A DNA stretch of 64,000 nucleotides from Pirellulaceae bacterium. GTDB taxonomy: Bacteria; Planctomycetota; Planctomycetia; Pirellulales; Pirellulaceae. The position numbers were made by a program, and so were the translations under genes. The notes under the pieces were generated by a model. It did not search any database, was not told where the DNA came from, and worked only from the letters and a program-made list of their open reading frames with translations. Position 1 is the first letter of the stretch, and every line of letters begins with the position of its first letter. Shown here in pieces: positions 26,542 through 35,334 of this stretch. The stretch lies in assembly GCA_019636385.1 (NCBI GenBank), contig JAHBXT010000004.1, positions 62,001 to 126,000 of the forward strand, read 5' to 3'.

Positions 26542-27828
26542 TTAGCTTACGGGACACTCTGCCCACATCGCTAGCAGCTCAATGGCGTGCTCAACGGCAT
26601 AAGACATTTCGTCCAAAGACGCAAATTCCAGCACACTGTGCACATTGTGCTGTCCAACAGACAAATTGGGAGTAGGCAATCCCATGGCGGTGAAGTGTGC
26701 CCCATCGGTTCCACCGCGAATCGCTGACAAACAGGGCTGTTTTCCCAATCGCTGATGCGCTTGAACAGCCAGCTCGACCGCAAGTGGACAGTTACGCAGT
26801 CCCTCCGCCATATTGCGATATTGCTGTTGCCGGTTGATCGTGAACTGTAGGCCGGGAATTCGGCTGCTGATTTCCTTCGCCAGCGTCCCCACCAGGTCAG
26901 CGTAATCCCCTAGCTTGGACGTCTCAAAGTCGCGCAGCAGGATGTGAGCGCGCGCCTCCCCTACTCCGCCGGTCATCAGGTAGGGATGCAAGAAGCCTTG
27001 CCTGTCGCAAGTTGTTTCGGGCGTCAATCGATCGGCAGGTAGTTCGGCCAGCAACAGGCTGAGCCCGCGAATGGCGTTGACCATTTTGCCTTTGGCGATG
27101 GCCGGGTGAATGTTGCGTCCCACAGCGATCACTTCCAGCATATCTGCGGAGAAGGTTGCATTTTCCACGTGATAAGCACCGGCAGCGTCCAGGGTGTAAG
27201 CCACGCTCGCCTGGGCCATGTCAATCGACACATGATCGGCACCGCGACCAATTTCTTCGTCGCACGTAAACAAGATGCGCACCGGGCCATGCGGCAGTTG
27301 TGGATTCTCCAGCAGGTGTTCGGCTAGTTCCATGATGGCCGCAACGCCCGCTTTGTCGTCGCCACCAAGCAGCGTTGTGCCATCAGTTGTTATCAACGTA
27401 TGCCCACCAAGCTGGCTCTGTAGTTCAGGAGTATCCTGCACGCAAATCGACTTGCCGGAGCTGCCCAAGCGAATATCGCCACCTTGATAGCTATCAATCA
27501 CCTGCGGTCGCACGTTTTCGGCCGGAGCTTCGGGCGAAGTATCTAAATGCGCGTTGAACAGAATCGTCGGACAATCGCTAGTCATGGTGGAAGGGATGGT
27601 GGCCCACACCAAACCGTGCTCATCGTGAACAATATCCTGCGCGCCCATCTGCCTGAGTTGGCTGACCAATATTCGCCCTAATTCCCACTGCCCTGGGCTG
27701 CTTGGATACTGCTGAGTCTGTGCATTGGCTGGCGTTCCCACTCGGACGTAGCGCAAGAATCGGCTCAGCAACCGATCGCGCTGAATGGGCTGGCGGTGTT
27801 TAGAAACTGGTGACTGATTCATAGCCAA
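26542..27828 (-). CDS. pepT: Peptidase T (tripeptide aminopeptidase, M20B)
   Basis: Peptidase T cleaves the N-terminal residue from tripeptides in the cytoplasm with two zinc ions. The 428-residue protein shows the family metal and catalytic motifs in order: NAHLDTSPEAP (His ligand and catalytic-region Asp), LLGGDDKAGVA (bridging Asp), TCDEEIGRGAD (general base Glu followed by ligand Glu), TLDAAGAYHVE (Asp ligand), and the final His ligand in HNVHSVLEF. The dimerisation part with GRNIHPAIAKGKMVNA fits M20B. Together with the S46 dipeptidyl peptidase in this window it would serve breakdown of imported peptides, but the two genes are far apart. Confidence 0.95.
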   Translation of the reverse strand: MAMNQSPVSKHRQPIQRDRLLSRFLRYVRVGTPANAQTQQYPSSPGQWELGRILVSQLRQMGAQDIVHDEHGLVWATIPSTMTSDCPTILFNAHLDTSPEAPAENVRPQVIDSYQGGDIRLGSSGKSICVQDTPELQSQLGGHTLITTDGTTLLGGDDKAGVAAIMELAEHLLENPQLPHGPVRILFTCDEEIGRGADHVSIDMAQASVAYTLDAAGAYHVENATFSADMLEVIAVGRNIHPAIAKGKMVNAIRGLSLLLAELPADRLTPETTCDRQGFLHPYLMTGGVGEARAHILLRDFETSKLGDYADLVGTLAKEISSRIPGLQFTINRQQQYRNMAEGLRNCPLAVELAVQAHQRLGKQPCLSAIRGGTDGAHFTAMGLPTPNLSVGQHNVHSVLEFASLDEMSYAVEHAIELLAMWAECPVS

Positions 27829-27860
27829 GTCAACGTGAACAAGAATCGTAACCGCTCACG

Positions 27861-29372
27861 CTATTTCAAGCCAGAACCGTGTTGTTCGATGGCTTGCAAC
27901 AACCCAGCTGAGGGCTGGTCGATCGTCACGACTCGATCCTGACCACTGCCATCGCGAACCACGCAGATCAGTTGCGCCACTGCCGAAGTGGATGGAGTCG
28001 GCTGAGTGGCGCGGCCGTCGCTGCGCGAATCACGGTTGGCGCTCAAGGAAGCCATCGGCGGCGGACCATCCGTGCGCTCATCGGGCCATTGAACTTGACC
28101 GCGATTGGTTGCGACCTGCGTTGCCTTGATTGGTTGGCTGACTGGAGGCTCGACGACCGGTTGCGCGTTGGATTGGTGATTGGATTGTACAACCTGCGAG
28201 CCAGAACCGAACAAATGTGCTTGATCGACGCGAGCCAGTTGTTGGTAGATCACTTCGGCGGATGCGTAAATACCTTCGTCGTCTTGATTGCAGGCGGCGT
28301 TGCACACCCCGATCAGCCGACCACGGGCATCGAACAATCCGCCTCCGCTACGTCCCACGGCAGGAGCGCCAGCGATTTCAATGTTCGACGGTCCAAGATA
28401 TCGATTAACGTGGGTAATTCGGGTATCGCGGCGAGTTGGATTGGCACCGTGATCACAGCCGATGCTGAATACCTGCTGGCCGACCTGAACCCGCTGATCA
28501 CGCGGCAGTACTTCAACCGGCTGAACGGTGACCGGCAATTGAAAGGTCAATAGCGCGATATCTTCCTTGTCCGCTTTAAAGTCAATCAATTGCGCCAACA
28601 CGTTTGACTGACGCGGCGTGCCCGCCAGTAGTTCAACTGTCAATTTTGATCCGGGCAGCATGTCGCGAAACAGGTGACCACAGGTCAGCACCAGAGCTTC
28701 CTGACCATGTACGGCCACGATCGTTCCGGTGCCGTAGGCTGTGGTGTTGGACTCTTCCACGCGAATACGAACCGTAGCTGCCATCGCGCGACTGAAAGCC
28801 TGCTCCAGGTCACCAGGCGAATCGGTTGCAGACGCATGGGGCGAAGGTTGTTGGCTCTGGCGACTTTCACTTTTTCCATACGAAGCTGGCTGCACAACCG
28901 CCGGCGGATCCTCATTCCATGCGCTGTCCGTTCGTGCTACCGATCCCGCTGATGCTAGCAATGGAAAGCCAGTCGGTGGCGATTGCCCTCGGATAACCGG
29001 TCCGGTGGGCGCTGCCTGACTCGGCTCACCGACCATCGACTGACCGCGCGAGGCGGCTCGACCCAGTCGCGAAGCCAATACATCCGCCCCGACGACACCC
29101 ACGATGCGATCAACTTCTCGACCGTCTCGCAGAACTATTAGCGTCGGCAGATTCTTGATTTGATAGCGTTTGGCCAAGTCCAATTGTTCGGGAGCCTCCA
29201 CCGAGCGGATGTCCAGACCTTGGCCTTGTAGATTGTGCAGCGCCGGTTCCATTTGCTTGCATGGCTGGCACTGCGCTGATTGGAAGAACAGAACCACGCA
29301 ATCGGCCTTTGCCACTGCCGAGCATAAGACCAATGCCGTCAAAGTCCAGATTGTCATTGCGCAACGAAGCAT
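27861..29372 (-). CDS. Thioredoxin-trypsin fusion, exported
   Basis: The start at 29372 follows a GGAAAGGA box. Residues 1-23 form a signal peptide. A thioredoxin-fold domain follows (about 24-110) with the redox pair in QCQPCKQ (Cys35, Cys38) and the cis-Pro loop KNLPTLIVL. After a linker comes a trypsin-like domain: His in LTCGHLF, Asp in DKEDIALL and Ser in GRSGGGLFD. The last 130 residues are a low-complexity Gln/Ser/Pro tail ending in a short conserved-looking segment. A redox domain fused to a serine protease is uncommon and suggests a periplasmic enzyme that is guided or switched by thiols. The DUF1559 gene upstream is on the same strand but 370 bases away. Confidence 0.82.
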   Translation of the reverse strand: MLRCAMTIWTLTALVLCSAVAKADCVVLFFQSAQCQPCKQMEPALHNLQGQGLDIRSVEAPEQLDLAKRYQIKNLPTLIVLRDGREVDRIVGVVGADVLASRLGRAASRGQSMVGEPSQAAPTGPVIRGQSPPTGFPLLASAGSVARTDSAWNEDPPAVVQPASYGKSESRQSQQPSPHASATDSPGDLEQAFSRAMAATVRIRVEESNTTAYGTGTIVAVHGQEALVLTCGHLFRDMLPGSKLTVELLAGTPRQSNVLAQLIDFKADKEDIALLTFQLPVTVQPVEVLPRDQRVQVGQQVFSIGCDHGANPTRRDTRITHVNRYLGPSNIEIAGAPAVGRSGGGLFDARGRLIGVCNAACNQDDEGIYASAEVIYQQLARVDQAHLFGSGSQVVQSNHQSNAQPVVEPPVSQPIKATQVATNRGQVQWPDERTDGPPPMASLSANRDSRSDGRATQPTPSTSAVAQLICVVRDGSGQDRVVTIDQPSAGLLQAIEQHGSGLK

Positions 29373-29744
29373 GTGAATCCTTTCCCGCTACGTTGATAGT
29401 TCCAAATCCCAGCGCCGAGTGTTGCAGCATCCGAGTCGCTACCGCAAGGTCAATAATCGCGAGTAAAATCGGTATGACTGCGATATGTAGCGCTAGTCGT
29501 TCAGGCCATCATTGATCTTGCCCAAGCCCCGAAGCGTCCTGGGACACTCCCCCCAGGACTCTCCAACGGAACATTCACTTACCACTTACGCTCCAGCCGC
29601 GACAATGTATCAGAGGAGGAACGTTTTCAGCAGCCAAGGCAGTTTCGGCCTTAACATCTGCCGGAAGTCGGTGCCTTAGAAATCGCCAGAGCACTACACG
29701 ACAGCATGGACCTGTCTCATCACGTACCGATCGAGGAATAGGCA
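29373..29744. other. Intergenic stretch with one hairpin
   Basis: No gene is supported here. The only structure seen is an 8-base perfect hairpin at 29536-29559 (arms GTCCTGGG and CCCAGGAC), about 190 bases past the stop of the DUF1559 gene, without a T run. The rest should hold the promoter of the thioredoxin-trypsin gene, but I see no clear boxes. Confidence 0.5.
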
Positions 29745-30830
29745 CTACTTGGCGATGCGTTCGGCTAGAGCGCTATCACGCGAATGCAGCTTCAGCCATA
29801 CCAGTCGCTCGACGTTGTTGCCAATGGACTCGACCGAACCGTCCAACCGCAGCGCATTGACGATGCCGCTGTGCTGGCTGCGAGCTGTTGCGGAATAATT
29901 GCCTGGGATCGGCGAGGTTTCACAGGGCATCCGCATCTTGCGCAGCGCGGCCTGGCTGACCATCAAAATCAACATGCCACAAGCTGTAATTCCATCGCCA
30001 CGTTCGACGAAGTTCGGCCCAGTCGGATGCGCCCCGGTAATGCTCGATCCCGCCATGCCCAGCGCCCATACCCCACGCGAGTCGATGGGTGATATGCCAG
30101 CGCGCACCTCGTCAACAGCAATGATGTTAGACAAACCCTCTGGGAATTCGCTCAGCGCAAACGATGTATTAAATCCGCCAACACCGCTGCCCCAGACACG
30201 ACTGGCCTTGTTTTGCAGGTCCGGGCTATCGGCCTTAAATCCATCAGGACAACTCCCGTCAAAGGTAAAGCAGTAGGGATTGATGCCCATGTTCATCCCG
30301 TAATTGCCTCGGGCGTAGGTATGACCGGTGATTCCAACCAATTGTGCTCGCTCCAGCGGTTGACCATTATTCCCATCGCTGGGGCACTTTAGAGTCGGCT
30401 GCTCGATGGCCGCTATCGGGCGATTGACCGGATCATCGATGGCCAAGCGGCTATCCAGTTTGTCGTAGACATTCGACTGTTCCATGTGAGGCAGCAGCAT
30501 GATCAGCCAGTTGAAGCCTAGTCGATCGGGTTCACTCTGTGGGCTAATGCCGGTTGCCACCCGGTCCAGCACACCGATTGGCAGCAGCCCACCGCCGTTG
30601 GGCTCCCCCTTGCCGTGCCAGACCATCGACGGTGGCAGTCTCTTGTGGGCGCTTTCGTAATTACGTAGCGCCAGTCCAATTTGCTTCAGATTATTCTGGC
30701 ACTGCATCTTCCGCGCCGCCTCCCGCACCGCCTGAACCGCCGGAATCAGTAAAGCGACCAGCAGACCAATAATCGCCATCACCACCAACAGCTCCACCAG
30801 GGTAAAACCCAGTCTACCTACCGTCCGCAT
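29745..30830 (-). CDS. DUF1559 prepilin-like protein
   Basis: The 361-residue protein starts with a type IV prepilin-like leader (GFTLVELLVVMAIIGLLVALL), in which cleavage by a prepilin peptidase before the Phe is expected. The N-terminal helix and CQNNLKQIGLALRNYESAHK are the hallmark of the DUF1559 family, which is strongly expanded in planctomycetes. The C-terminal part carries the family's usual end near SQHSGIVNALRLDGSV. These proteins are thought to be pseudopilin-like surface or secretion components, but their role is not established. GGAG lies about ten bases upstream of the ATG. No type II secretion or pilus genes are in the window. Confidence 0.95.
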   Translation of the reverse strand: MRTVGRLGFTLVELLVVMAIIGLLVALLIPAVQAVREAARKMQCQNNLKQIGLALRNYESAHKRLPPSMVWHGKGEPNGGGLLPIGVLDRVATGISPQSEPDRLGFNWLIMLLPHMEQSNVYDKLDSRLAIDDPVNRPIAAIEQPTLKCPSDGNNGQPLERAQLVGITGHTYARGNYGMNMGINPYCFTFDGSCPDGFKADSPDLQNKASRVWGSGVGGFNTSFALSEFPEGLSNIIAVDEVRAGISPIDSRGVWALGMAGSSITGAHPTGPNFVERGDGITACGMLILMVSQAALRKMRMPCETSPIPGNYSATARSQHSGIVNALRLDGSVESIGNNVERLVWLKLHSRDSALAERIAK

Positions 30831-31077
30831 GATTTATGACTCCACACGACAATTCGGTTACCACGATCAAGCTTACAATACAAAACATGGTGACAGTTTA
30901 AAACGCCGAGATACTGAGAGCGCTGAGGCATAAGCGCGGCGGCGACAACACAATCCCCTGTGCTCTCAGCGACTCTGCGTTTCAATTCCCGATTTCCGCT
31001 GATTCACCTTCACCATCCTCCACCTCCCAACTCTTCATCTTCTTTACCACTGCCTACTGCCCATTGCCTACTGACTG

Positions 31078-32673
31078 TTAAAGCTCATCCGTCCTCAGCA
31101 CTCCCGGCCCTGGCGGCAACTGTTTTACGATTCTTCCGCGCGGATCAATCACCGCCGTACCGCTGAAGTGCGTACACACCAACTGCCAGGTGCGAGTTTC
31201 GATCGCCCGCAGCCGGATCGTCAACAGCATCCGCTGCGTATACTCCGGATGGTCCTTAAAATCGCCGTCGTATGCCAGGTGACAAATTGCGTCCAGCGGC
31301 TCTTGGCAATGATACTGCGGCAACCAGGGAAGCCACGATTCGCAGCAGATGACAACGCCACTTCTCTTTCTGTGACCTCCGGCGTCTGTGAACTCAAGCG
31401 TTTCAAACTTGCGGCCCTCGGTGATGTTCGAATTGCCATTGGATCGTGAACTGGCGATGTTGCGGAGCCAACCCCAGTCGAACCAATACGGGACCTCCTC
31501 TCGCAAAGGCATGATGGCTAGCTTCTTGTGGCAACTGACCCGCCCATCCGCCGCGATTAAGCAACCACAGTTGTAGCGACGCAGTTCTGGGATCGTCAGA
31601 CCGTACTTTTCGGTCATTACCCTCTCGACTAAACATATTCCGACGAGACTATTCGTTCCGTAACCGGATGCTAACCGCTGACGGAAGCCGGCAAGATTCA
31701 TCCCTGACCTTTGGTTTGACGCTGTGTCAGCCGCCGCTTGGCCGGCGTCCCATTGCGGCACTGAATGCTGATGCGCAAGCTCAGCGTACTGGCTATCTTG
31801 CAAGCAGGCTTCGGGCCACAGCACCAAGTCTACAGTTCCACTCTCCACTAGGCTTTGGGAAGTAGCTGAGGCGAGAGCGCGCCAAGTCTCGTGTTCTTCT
31901 TCAGTCGGTGAATCGGCTGGGCCACCCGGTTGAACCAACATCGCAGAAAAAGGTGGTGAATTACCAACCGCTTGCGACTCCAAAAACATTCCACCTAACC
32001 ACAGTCCCGCTGTCAGCAAGGCGGCTCCCAGCGGTCCAGCCCATCTCCATCGTATGTCGTTGCTATTGAAATCCGGCAACCAAGAGAAATTGATCCAGTA
32101 CAGCAGCGCTGACAGACCGAAGGGCGTCAGCACGGCAGACCATTGCGCCAACGGAGTTGCTGCGATAGCCAGAGCCGGATTCGACAGAATCCAAGTAACA
32201 CCCAGAATTCTCGCCTGGGTATATTCAACACCAACCGCCACTACTGCCGTAACCGCAGCCCACGGCAAGCCCCACGCCTGAGAAAACCGCAAGCTCAGGG
32301 CAATAGCAACCGTCAAGGAACTGTACATCAAACAACACAGCAAGTGCAGCCAGGGACTCCAACCCGGCATCTCCGGCGGAACAAAGCGTGTAATGGTCCA
32401 ACCCATAAAGCTGCCGACTACAATCGCCTCAAAGACTAACCAGCCAACCGATTGCGGAGCCAGTTTCTCCATGCGCCACAGGCACACTAGCGGCACGAAA
32501 GCGACGGGATAAATTGGCCAACCATAAGGTGTATGTGACAATGCAAAAAAGATTATTGCCACGCTGGCGATCGCCGTCCGGATCGCGAACTTGACCCCGA
32601 ACACTGGCCACTTGTACTGCCCCACCCGTGTTCCAGGAACCCTCAACCCAAGCGTTACGGCAGATTCAGACAT
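31078..32673 (-). CDS. lnt: Apolipoprotein N-acyltransferase
   Basis: Lnt adds the third acyl chain to the N-terminal Cys of lipoproteins in the inner membrane. The 531-residue protein has an N-terminal half of about six to seven membrane segments and a C-terminal nitrilase-fold domain. The Glu-Lys-Cys triad is visible: Glu in LVLWPEACLQ, Lys in HKKLAIMPLREEVP, and Cys in VVICCESW. The last fits the E. coli ICYE motif with Tyr replaced by Cys. The start at 32673 is preceded by GAGGGA and lies six bases after the stop of the interrupted gene at 32680. The two were therefore probably co-transcribed before the IS arrived, and lnt expression may have been affected. Confidence 0.88.
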   Translation of the reverse strand: MSESAVTLGLRVPGTRVGQYKWPVFGVKFAIRTAIASVAIIFFALSHTPYGWPIYPVAFVPLVCLWRMEKLAPQSVGWLVFEAIVVGSFMGWTITRFVPPEMPGWSPWLHLLCCLMYSSLTVAIALSLRFSQAWGLPWAAVTAVVAVGVEYTQARILGVTWILSNPALAIAATPLAQWSAVLTPFGLSALLYWINFSWLPDFNSNDIRWRWAGPLGAALLTAGLWLGGMFLESQAVGNSPPFSAMLVQPGGPADSPTEEEHETWRALASATSQSLVESGTVDLVLWPEACLQDSQYAELAHQHSVPQWDAGQAAADTASNQRSGMNLAGFRQRLASGYGTNSLVGICLVERVMTEKYGLTIPELRRYNCGCLIAADGRVSCHKKLAIMPLREEVPYWFDWGWLRNIASSRSNGNSNITEGRKFETLEFTDAGGHRKRSGVVICCESWLPWLPQYHCQEPLDAICHLAYDGDFKDHPEYTQRMLLTIRLRAIETRTWQLVCTHFSGTAVIDPRGRIVKQLPPGPGVLRTDEL

Positions 32674-32679
32674 GTCCCT

Positions 32680-33621
32680 CTACCGTTTCAACAACCGCCT
32701 TGACGCGACGATGCACGCAATTCCACCAATCAATCCTCCCAACATCCACAGCCAGTATCGCTTCGATCCAAAGTTTGGCTCGGGAAACCCGTAGTGGCTC
32801 AAGTAAAAATGCTCCTTCGGAATCGGCCCGTAGCTTGACTTCACTCGACGGACACGATCTTCCAATCCTACGGTCTTTCCATCCTTAGCATACAACTTTG
32901 CGACTGCGTAGTCCGTGAATTGAAGTTGACCATCAGGGCAATCATCAACGGTATCGATAGTCCGCGGATATCCTTGAACCGTTCCTGGATGATATCCTCT
33001 GCTGTATTCAATCAATTTCCAGCCATCGTTAGGCTGAAACACTAGATACCCACCATTTATCGTCCAATCTTTTATACCATTCACTTTTTCAGATTTGTTT
33101 TCCGGTGAGTAATCGAATTCTACGCGGATGCGATCTTCGCCAGTACCATTCCCTAATTCTTCGATCTTAGTGATTGTGAATCCAGGATCACGAACCAAAC
33201 CCCATACTGTTCTCCCGTAAAAATCGTACGCCCCCAACAGACAGTACATGGCATCTCCGATGCTTTGTTCAATTATATTATCGTCTGCTGGACTTAGACC
33301 ACGTCTTTGAACAGCCTTTATTGCGTATTTACTTCCCTTTGTTCGTGTGAGCACAAATCCATATTGTTCATTTACAACGTCAAGTATTTCTATGTTATCC
33401 TTTACCTGTGAGACCTTCACACACTGGTCGCCATACAAAGAAATGTCTCTCGACTCCGGGATTGATTCCCTCGGCTTGCCTGGATCCCCCGATTCCCTAT
33501 TAGGCCAGCATTTGGAAATTAAATAAGTCCCGGAGCCAGTTGTCCTGGATGAGGACTCTCGCAAACTATCCATCGCACTAAAAAGTTGCTTTCTTAACTG
33601 TGATTCTGACGGCGAGCCCTG
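32680..33621 (-). pseudogene. 3' fragment of secreted protein gene split by an IS3 element
   Basis: This fragment encodes the C-terminal 313 residues of a protein whose first part lies beyond the insertion at 34923-35046. The frame is open right up to the IS edge. The C-terminus has the pattern YLSHYGFPEPNFG, one membrane helix (LWMLGGLIGGIACIVA) and a basic tail, which closely matches the end of the gene at 36651. The middle is a beta-rich domain with no known motif. A short product could still start at the ATG at 33573, but it would lack a signal peptide. Base composition is visibly AT-richer than in lnt and the helicase gene. Family unknown. Confidence 0.8.
33618..33621. repeat. Target-site duplication CCTG, left copy
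   Basis: Four bases directly outside the left IS end. The same CCTG is found at 34923-34926 outside the right end, as expected for IS407-type insertion. Confidence 0.8.
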
Positions 33622-33659
33622 TGAGCTGCCCCATTTATTTGTACCACGTGATATGAAAG
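33622..33659. repeat. IS left inverted repeat
   Basis: Left terminal repeat of the IS3-family element; partner at 34884-34922. The inner ends share GTGATATGAAAG exactly. Confidence 0.85.
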
Positions 33660-33665
33660 ATTGGG

Positions 33666-34568
33666 TTAGGAAATAGGTAAGGGAATGGAATGTTCGCTGT
33701 GCTGATGGAGAGGAGTGAGCGCAGCGAACGGAACGGAATCAGCACAGCGAGCGGCGAACTCGTTGGGGGTCAGGTAGCCCAGCGAGCTGTGGGGCCTGAC
33801 TCTGTTGTAGTCGTCTTGCCACTGTCGGGATTTGAGTCTTGCGTCTGCCACTGAAACCAGCTCGCTCGGTTGCAGATACTCGTCTCGGAGTTTGCCGTTA
33901 AAACTCTCGCACACTCCGTTTTGCCACGGCGATCCTGGCTCGATATACAGCGTCTGAATCGATAGTCTGCTTAGCCACTGCTGGATCGCTTTGGCCATGA
34001 ATTCAGGCCCATTGTCGCTTCTCAACATCTTGGGGACTCCATACATCGAGAATAGCTCGGCCAGCGTATCAATCGCGTCTTCGCTGGTGATGCTTCGTGA
34101 CACCTTGATCGCCAGACACATCCGCGTGTATTCGTCGATCACATTGAGCCATCGGAGTCTTGTGCCCTGGAGCGTCGTCGATTCCATAAAATCCCATGTC
34201 CATACATCATTCGGTTGGCTGGCTGGCTTCCGATGACAGGCGTTCACCGCTTGGCCTTGACTTCGCTTTTTCCTGCGTTTCCTTGGTACTCTCAGCCCTG
34301 CCGATCTCCCACAGTCGGTACATACGCTTCATGTTGAGGCTGTCTCCTTCTCGACGCAGTAGTTGTCCAATCCGGCGATAGCCCCAACGCGGTCTACGCC
34401 TAACTTGCTCCATTATGCGTTTCGTTAGCCGCTCGTCTTCGTCCTTCGGATGCCCCTCATAACGCTGGGTGGATCTTGGTTGTGCCAACACCCGACAGGC
34501 TCGACGCTGCGATACTTGATACTTCGCTTGCAGCATCTCCACTGCTTCTCGACGCGCTTGAGGGGTGC
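33666..34568 (-). pseudogene. IS3-family transposase OrfB (DDE), internally frameshifted
   Basis: OrfB carries the catalytic integrase core. The 5' part (LSTPQARREAVEML through MKRMYRLW) is in one frame, and the rest (GLRVPRK through the end at 33666) is in another. Ten bases separate Trp from the Gly of GLRVP where nine are expected, which places a one-base insertion in 34299-34308. The DDE residues lie in the second frame: Asp in VWTWDFME, Asp in LRSDNGPEF and Glu in NGVCESFNGK. OrfB has no own start and is expected to be made as an OrfAB fusion through the slip site at 34572. With the extra shift a full transposase is unlikely, unless the base is a sequencing error. Confidence 0.85.
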
Positions 34569-34850
34569 TCAGTTTCCCCGGGCGACCTCCCTGAGCATCT
34601 GAATGTCCAACGCCTGGTCCGCCACCAGTCGTTTCAGCCGAGTGTTTTCATCTTCCAGTTGCTTTAAACGCTTGGCCTCTTCGCTCTTCATGCCGCCGTA
34701 CTGCTTGCGCCAGCGGCTCAGTGACGGTTCACTCACTTCCAACGCTTGCAGCACCTCGCCCACACTCTTGCCAGCCGCAAGCATCGCGTCGGCGTCTCGT
34801 AGTTTCTTGATGATCTGTTCGCTTGTGTGTTTGCGTCTTCGCCTTGTCAT
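34569..34850 (-). CDS. IS3-family transposase OrfA
   Basis: The 93-residue protein has an N-terminal helix-turn-helix (TSEQIIKKLRDADAML, then SEPSLSRWRKQYGG), followed by a leucine-zipper-like helix (EAKRLKQLEDENTRLKRLV). OrfA binds the IS ends and dimerises. AGGAGG is placed well before the ATG at 34850. The frame ends at a TGA directly after the heptamer G_GGA_AAC, so that a -1 shift would continue into OrfB. Confidence 0.93.
   Translation of the reverse strand: MTRRRRKHTSEQIIKKLRDADAMLAAGKSVGEVLQALEVSEPSLSRWRKQYGGMKSEEAKRLKQLEDENTRLKRLVADQALDIQMLREVARGN
34572..34578 (-). promoter_or_regulatory. Probable -1 programmed frameshift site G_GGA_AAC
   Basis: The last sense codons of orfA read CGG GGA AAC before TGA. 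The heptamer fits the X_XXY_YYZ slippery pattern. After a -1 slip reading continues CTG AGC ACC, which is exactly the OrfB frame. Such sites make the OrfAB transposase in IS3 elements. Confidence 0.8.
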
Positions 34851-34883
34851 TGAAAGTCCTCCTGCCCGTTTCGGGCTCTTCGA

Positions 34884-34922
34884 CTTTCATATCACCTGGA
34901 TCAGGTTTTGGGGAGCAGGTCA
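34884..34922. repeat. IS right inverted repeat
   Basis: Right terminal repeat of the IS3-family element, ending in TCA at 34922 and followed by CCTG. Confidence 0.85.
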
Positions 34923-35046
34923 CCTGCCCTGACACTTCGCAGCAACTCGCAAGGTTCGCGAGCATGAACGCAATAATGGACGCACAGCGGTATACATCGC
35001 GTTTCGACTTGTTACGCCTTACTAACTTAGAAGTGTGACGCATCAT
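34923..35046 (-). pseudogene. 5' fragment of the IS-split secreted protein gene
   Basis: From the ATG at 35046 (a second ATG is at 35043) the frame encodes about 40 residues: a basic stretch, then IIAFMLANLASC, which is a signal peptide with a possible lipobox (LASC). It then enters the IS. Joining 35046-34923 to 33617-32680 gives 1062 bases, exactly 354 codons with one stop and no internal stop. The region upstream, to 35334, should hold the old promoter, but I see no clear boxes, only a small CTTCGTTACGAAG palindrome at 35128. Confidence 0.75.
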
Positions 35047-35334
35047 AATGTAGTGTCGTCCAACGAAAGTGGAGAACGTCAAATCTAATGCAAGAGAACG
35101 CCCGATGGAATTCTCTCGCGATTACATCTTCGTTACGAAGCTAATTCACAGACCGTTGCTGTAAACACGATTCGTGACGTTGGCTATTTTGGCAATTTTA
35201 CATTGCCTCTCTGCGAATAATCAGGAGTTAGTGCGACATGTGCAGTTTGATCCAGAAAGATTCGACCCGCACCCACAGCCATTGTCGCAAAAGAGAAACA
35301 CCGACGTGTCTATGCAGGTACCCACACAACGCAT

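Larger units (their letters stand above)
33622..34922 (-). mobile_element. IS3-family (IS407-like) insertion sequence, 1301 bp
   Basis: Both ends begin with TGA and form imperfect inverted repeats: 33622-33659 and 34884-34922, alike in TGAsCTGC near the tip and in the inner GTGATATGAAAG. The element carries orfA and orfB on the minus strand and is flanked by the 4-base duplication CCTG, the length typical of the IS407 subgroup. It splits a secreted protein gene. The internal frameshift in orfB suggests that this copy can no longer move by itself. The subgroup call is from the OrfA sequence style and the duplication length. Confidence 0.92.

Noticed and set aside
30890..30990. CTGAGAGC / GCTCTCAG inverted repeat upstream of the DUF1559 gene
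   Set aside because: The arms are only 8 bases with a loop of about 50 and no conserved surroundings; probably chance.
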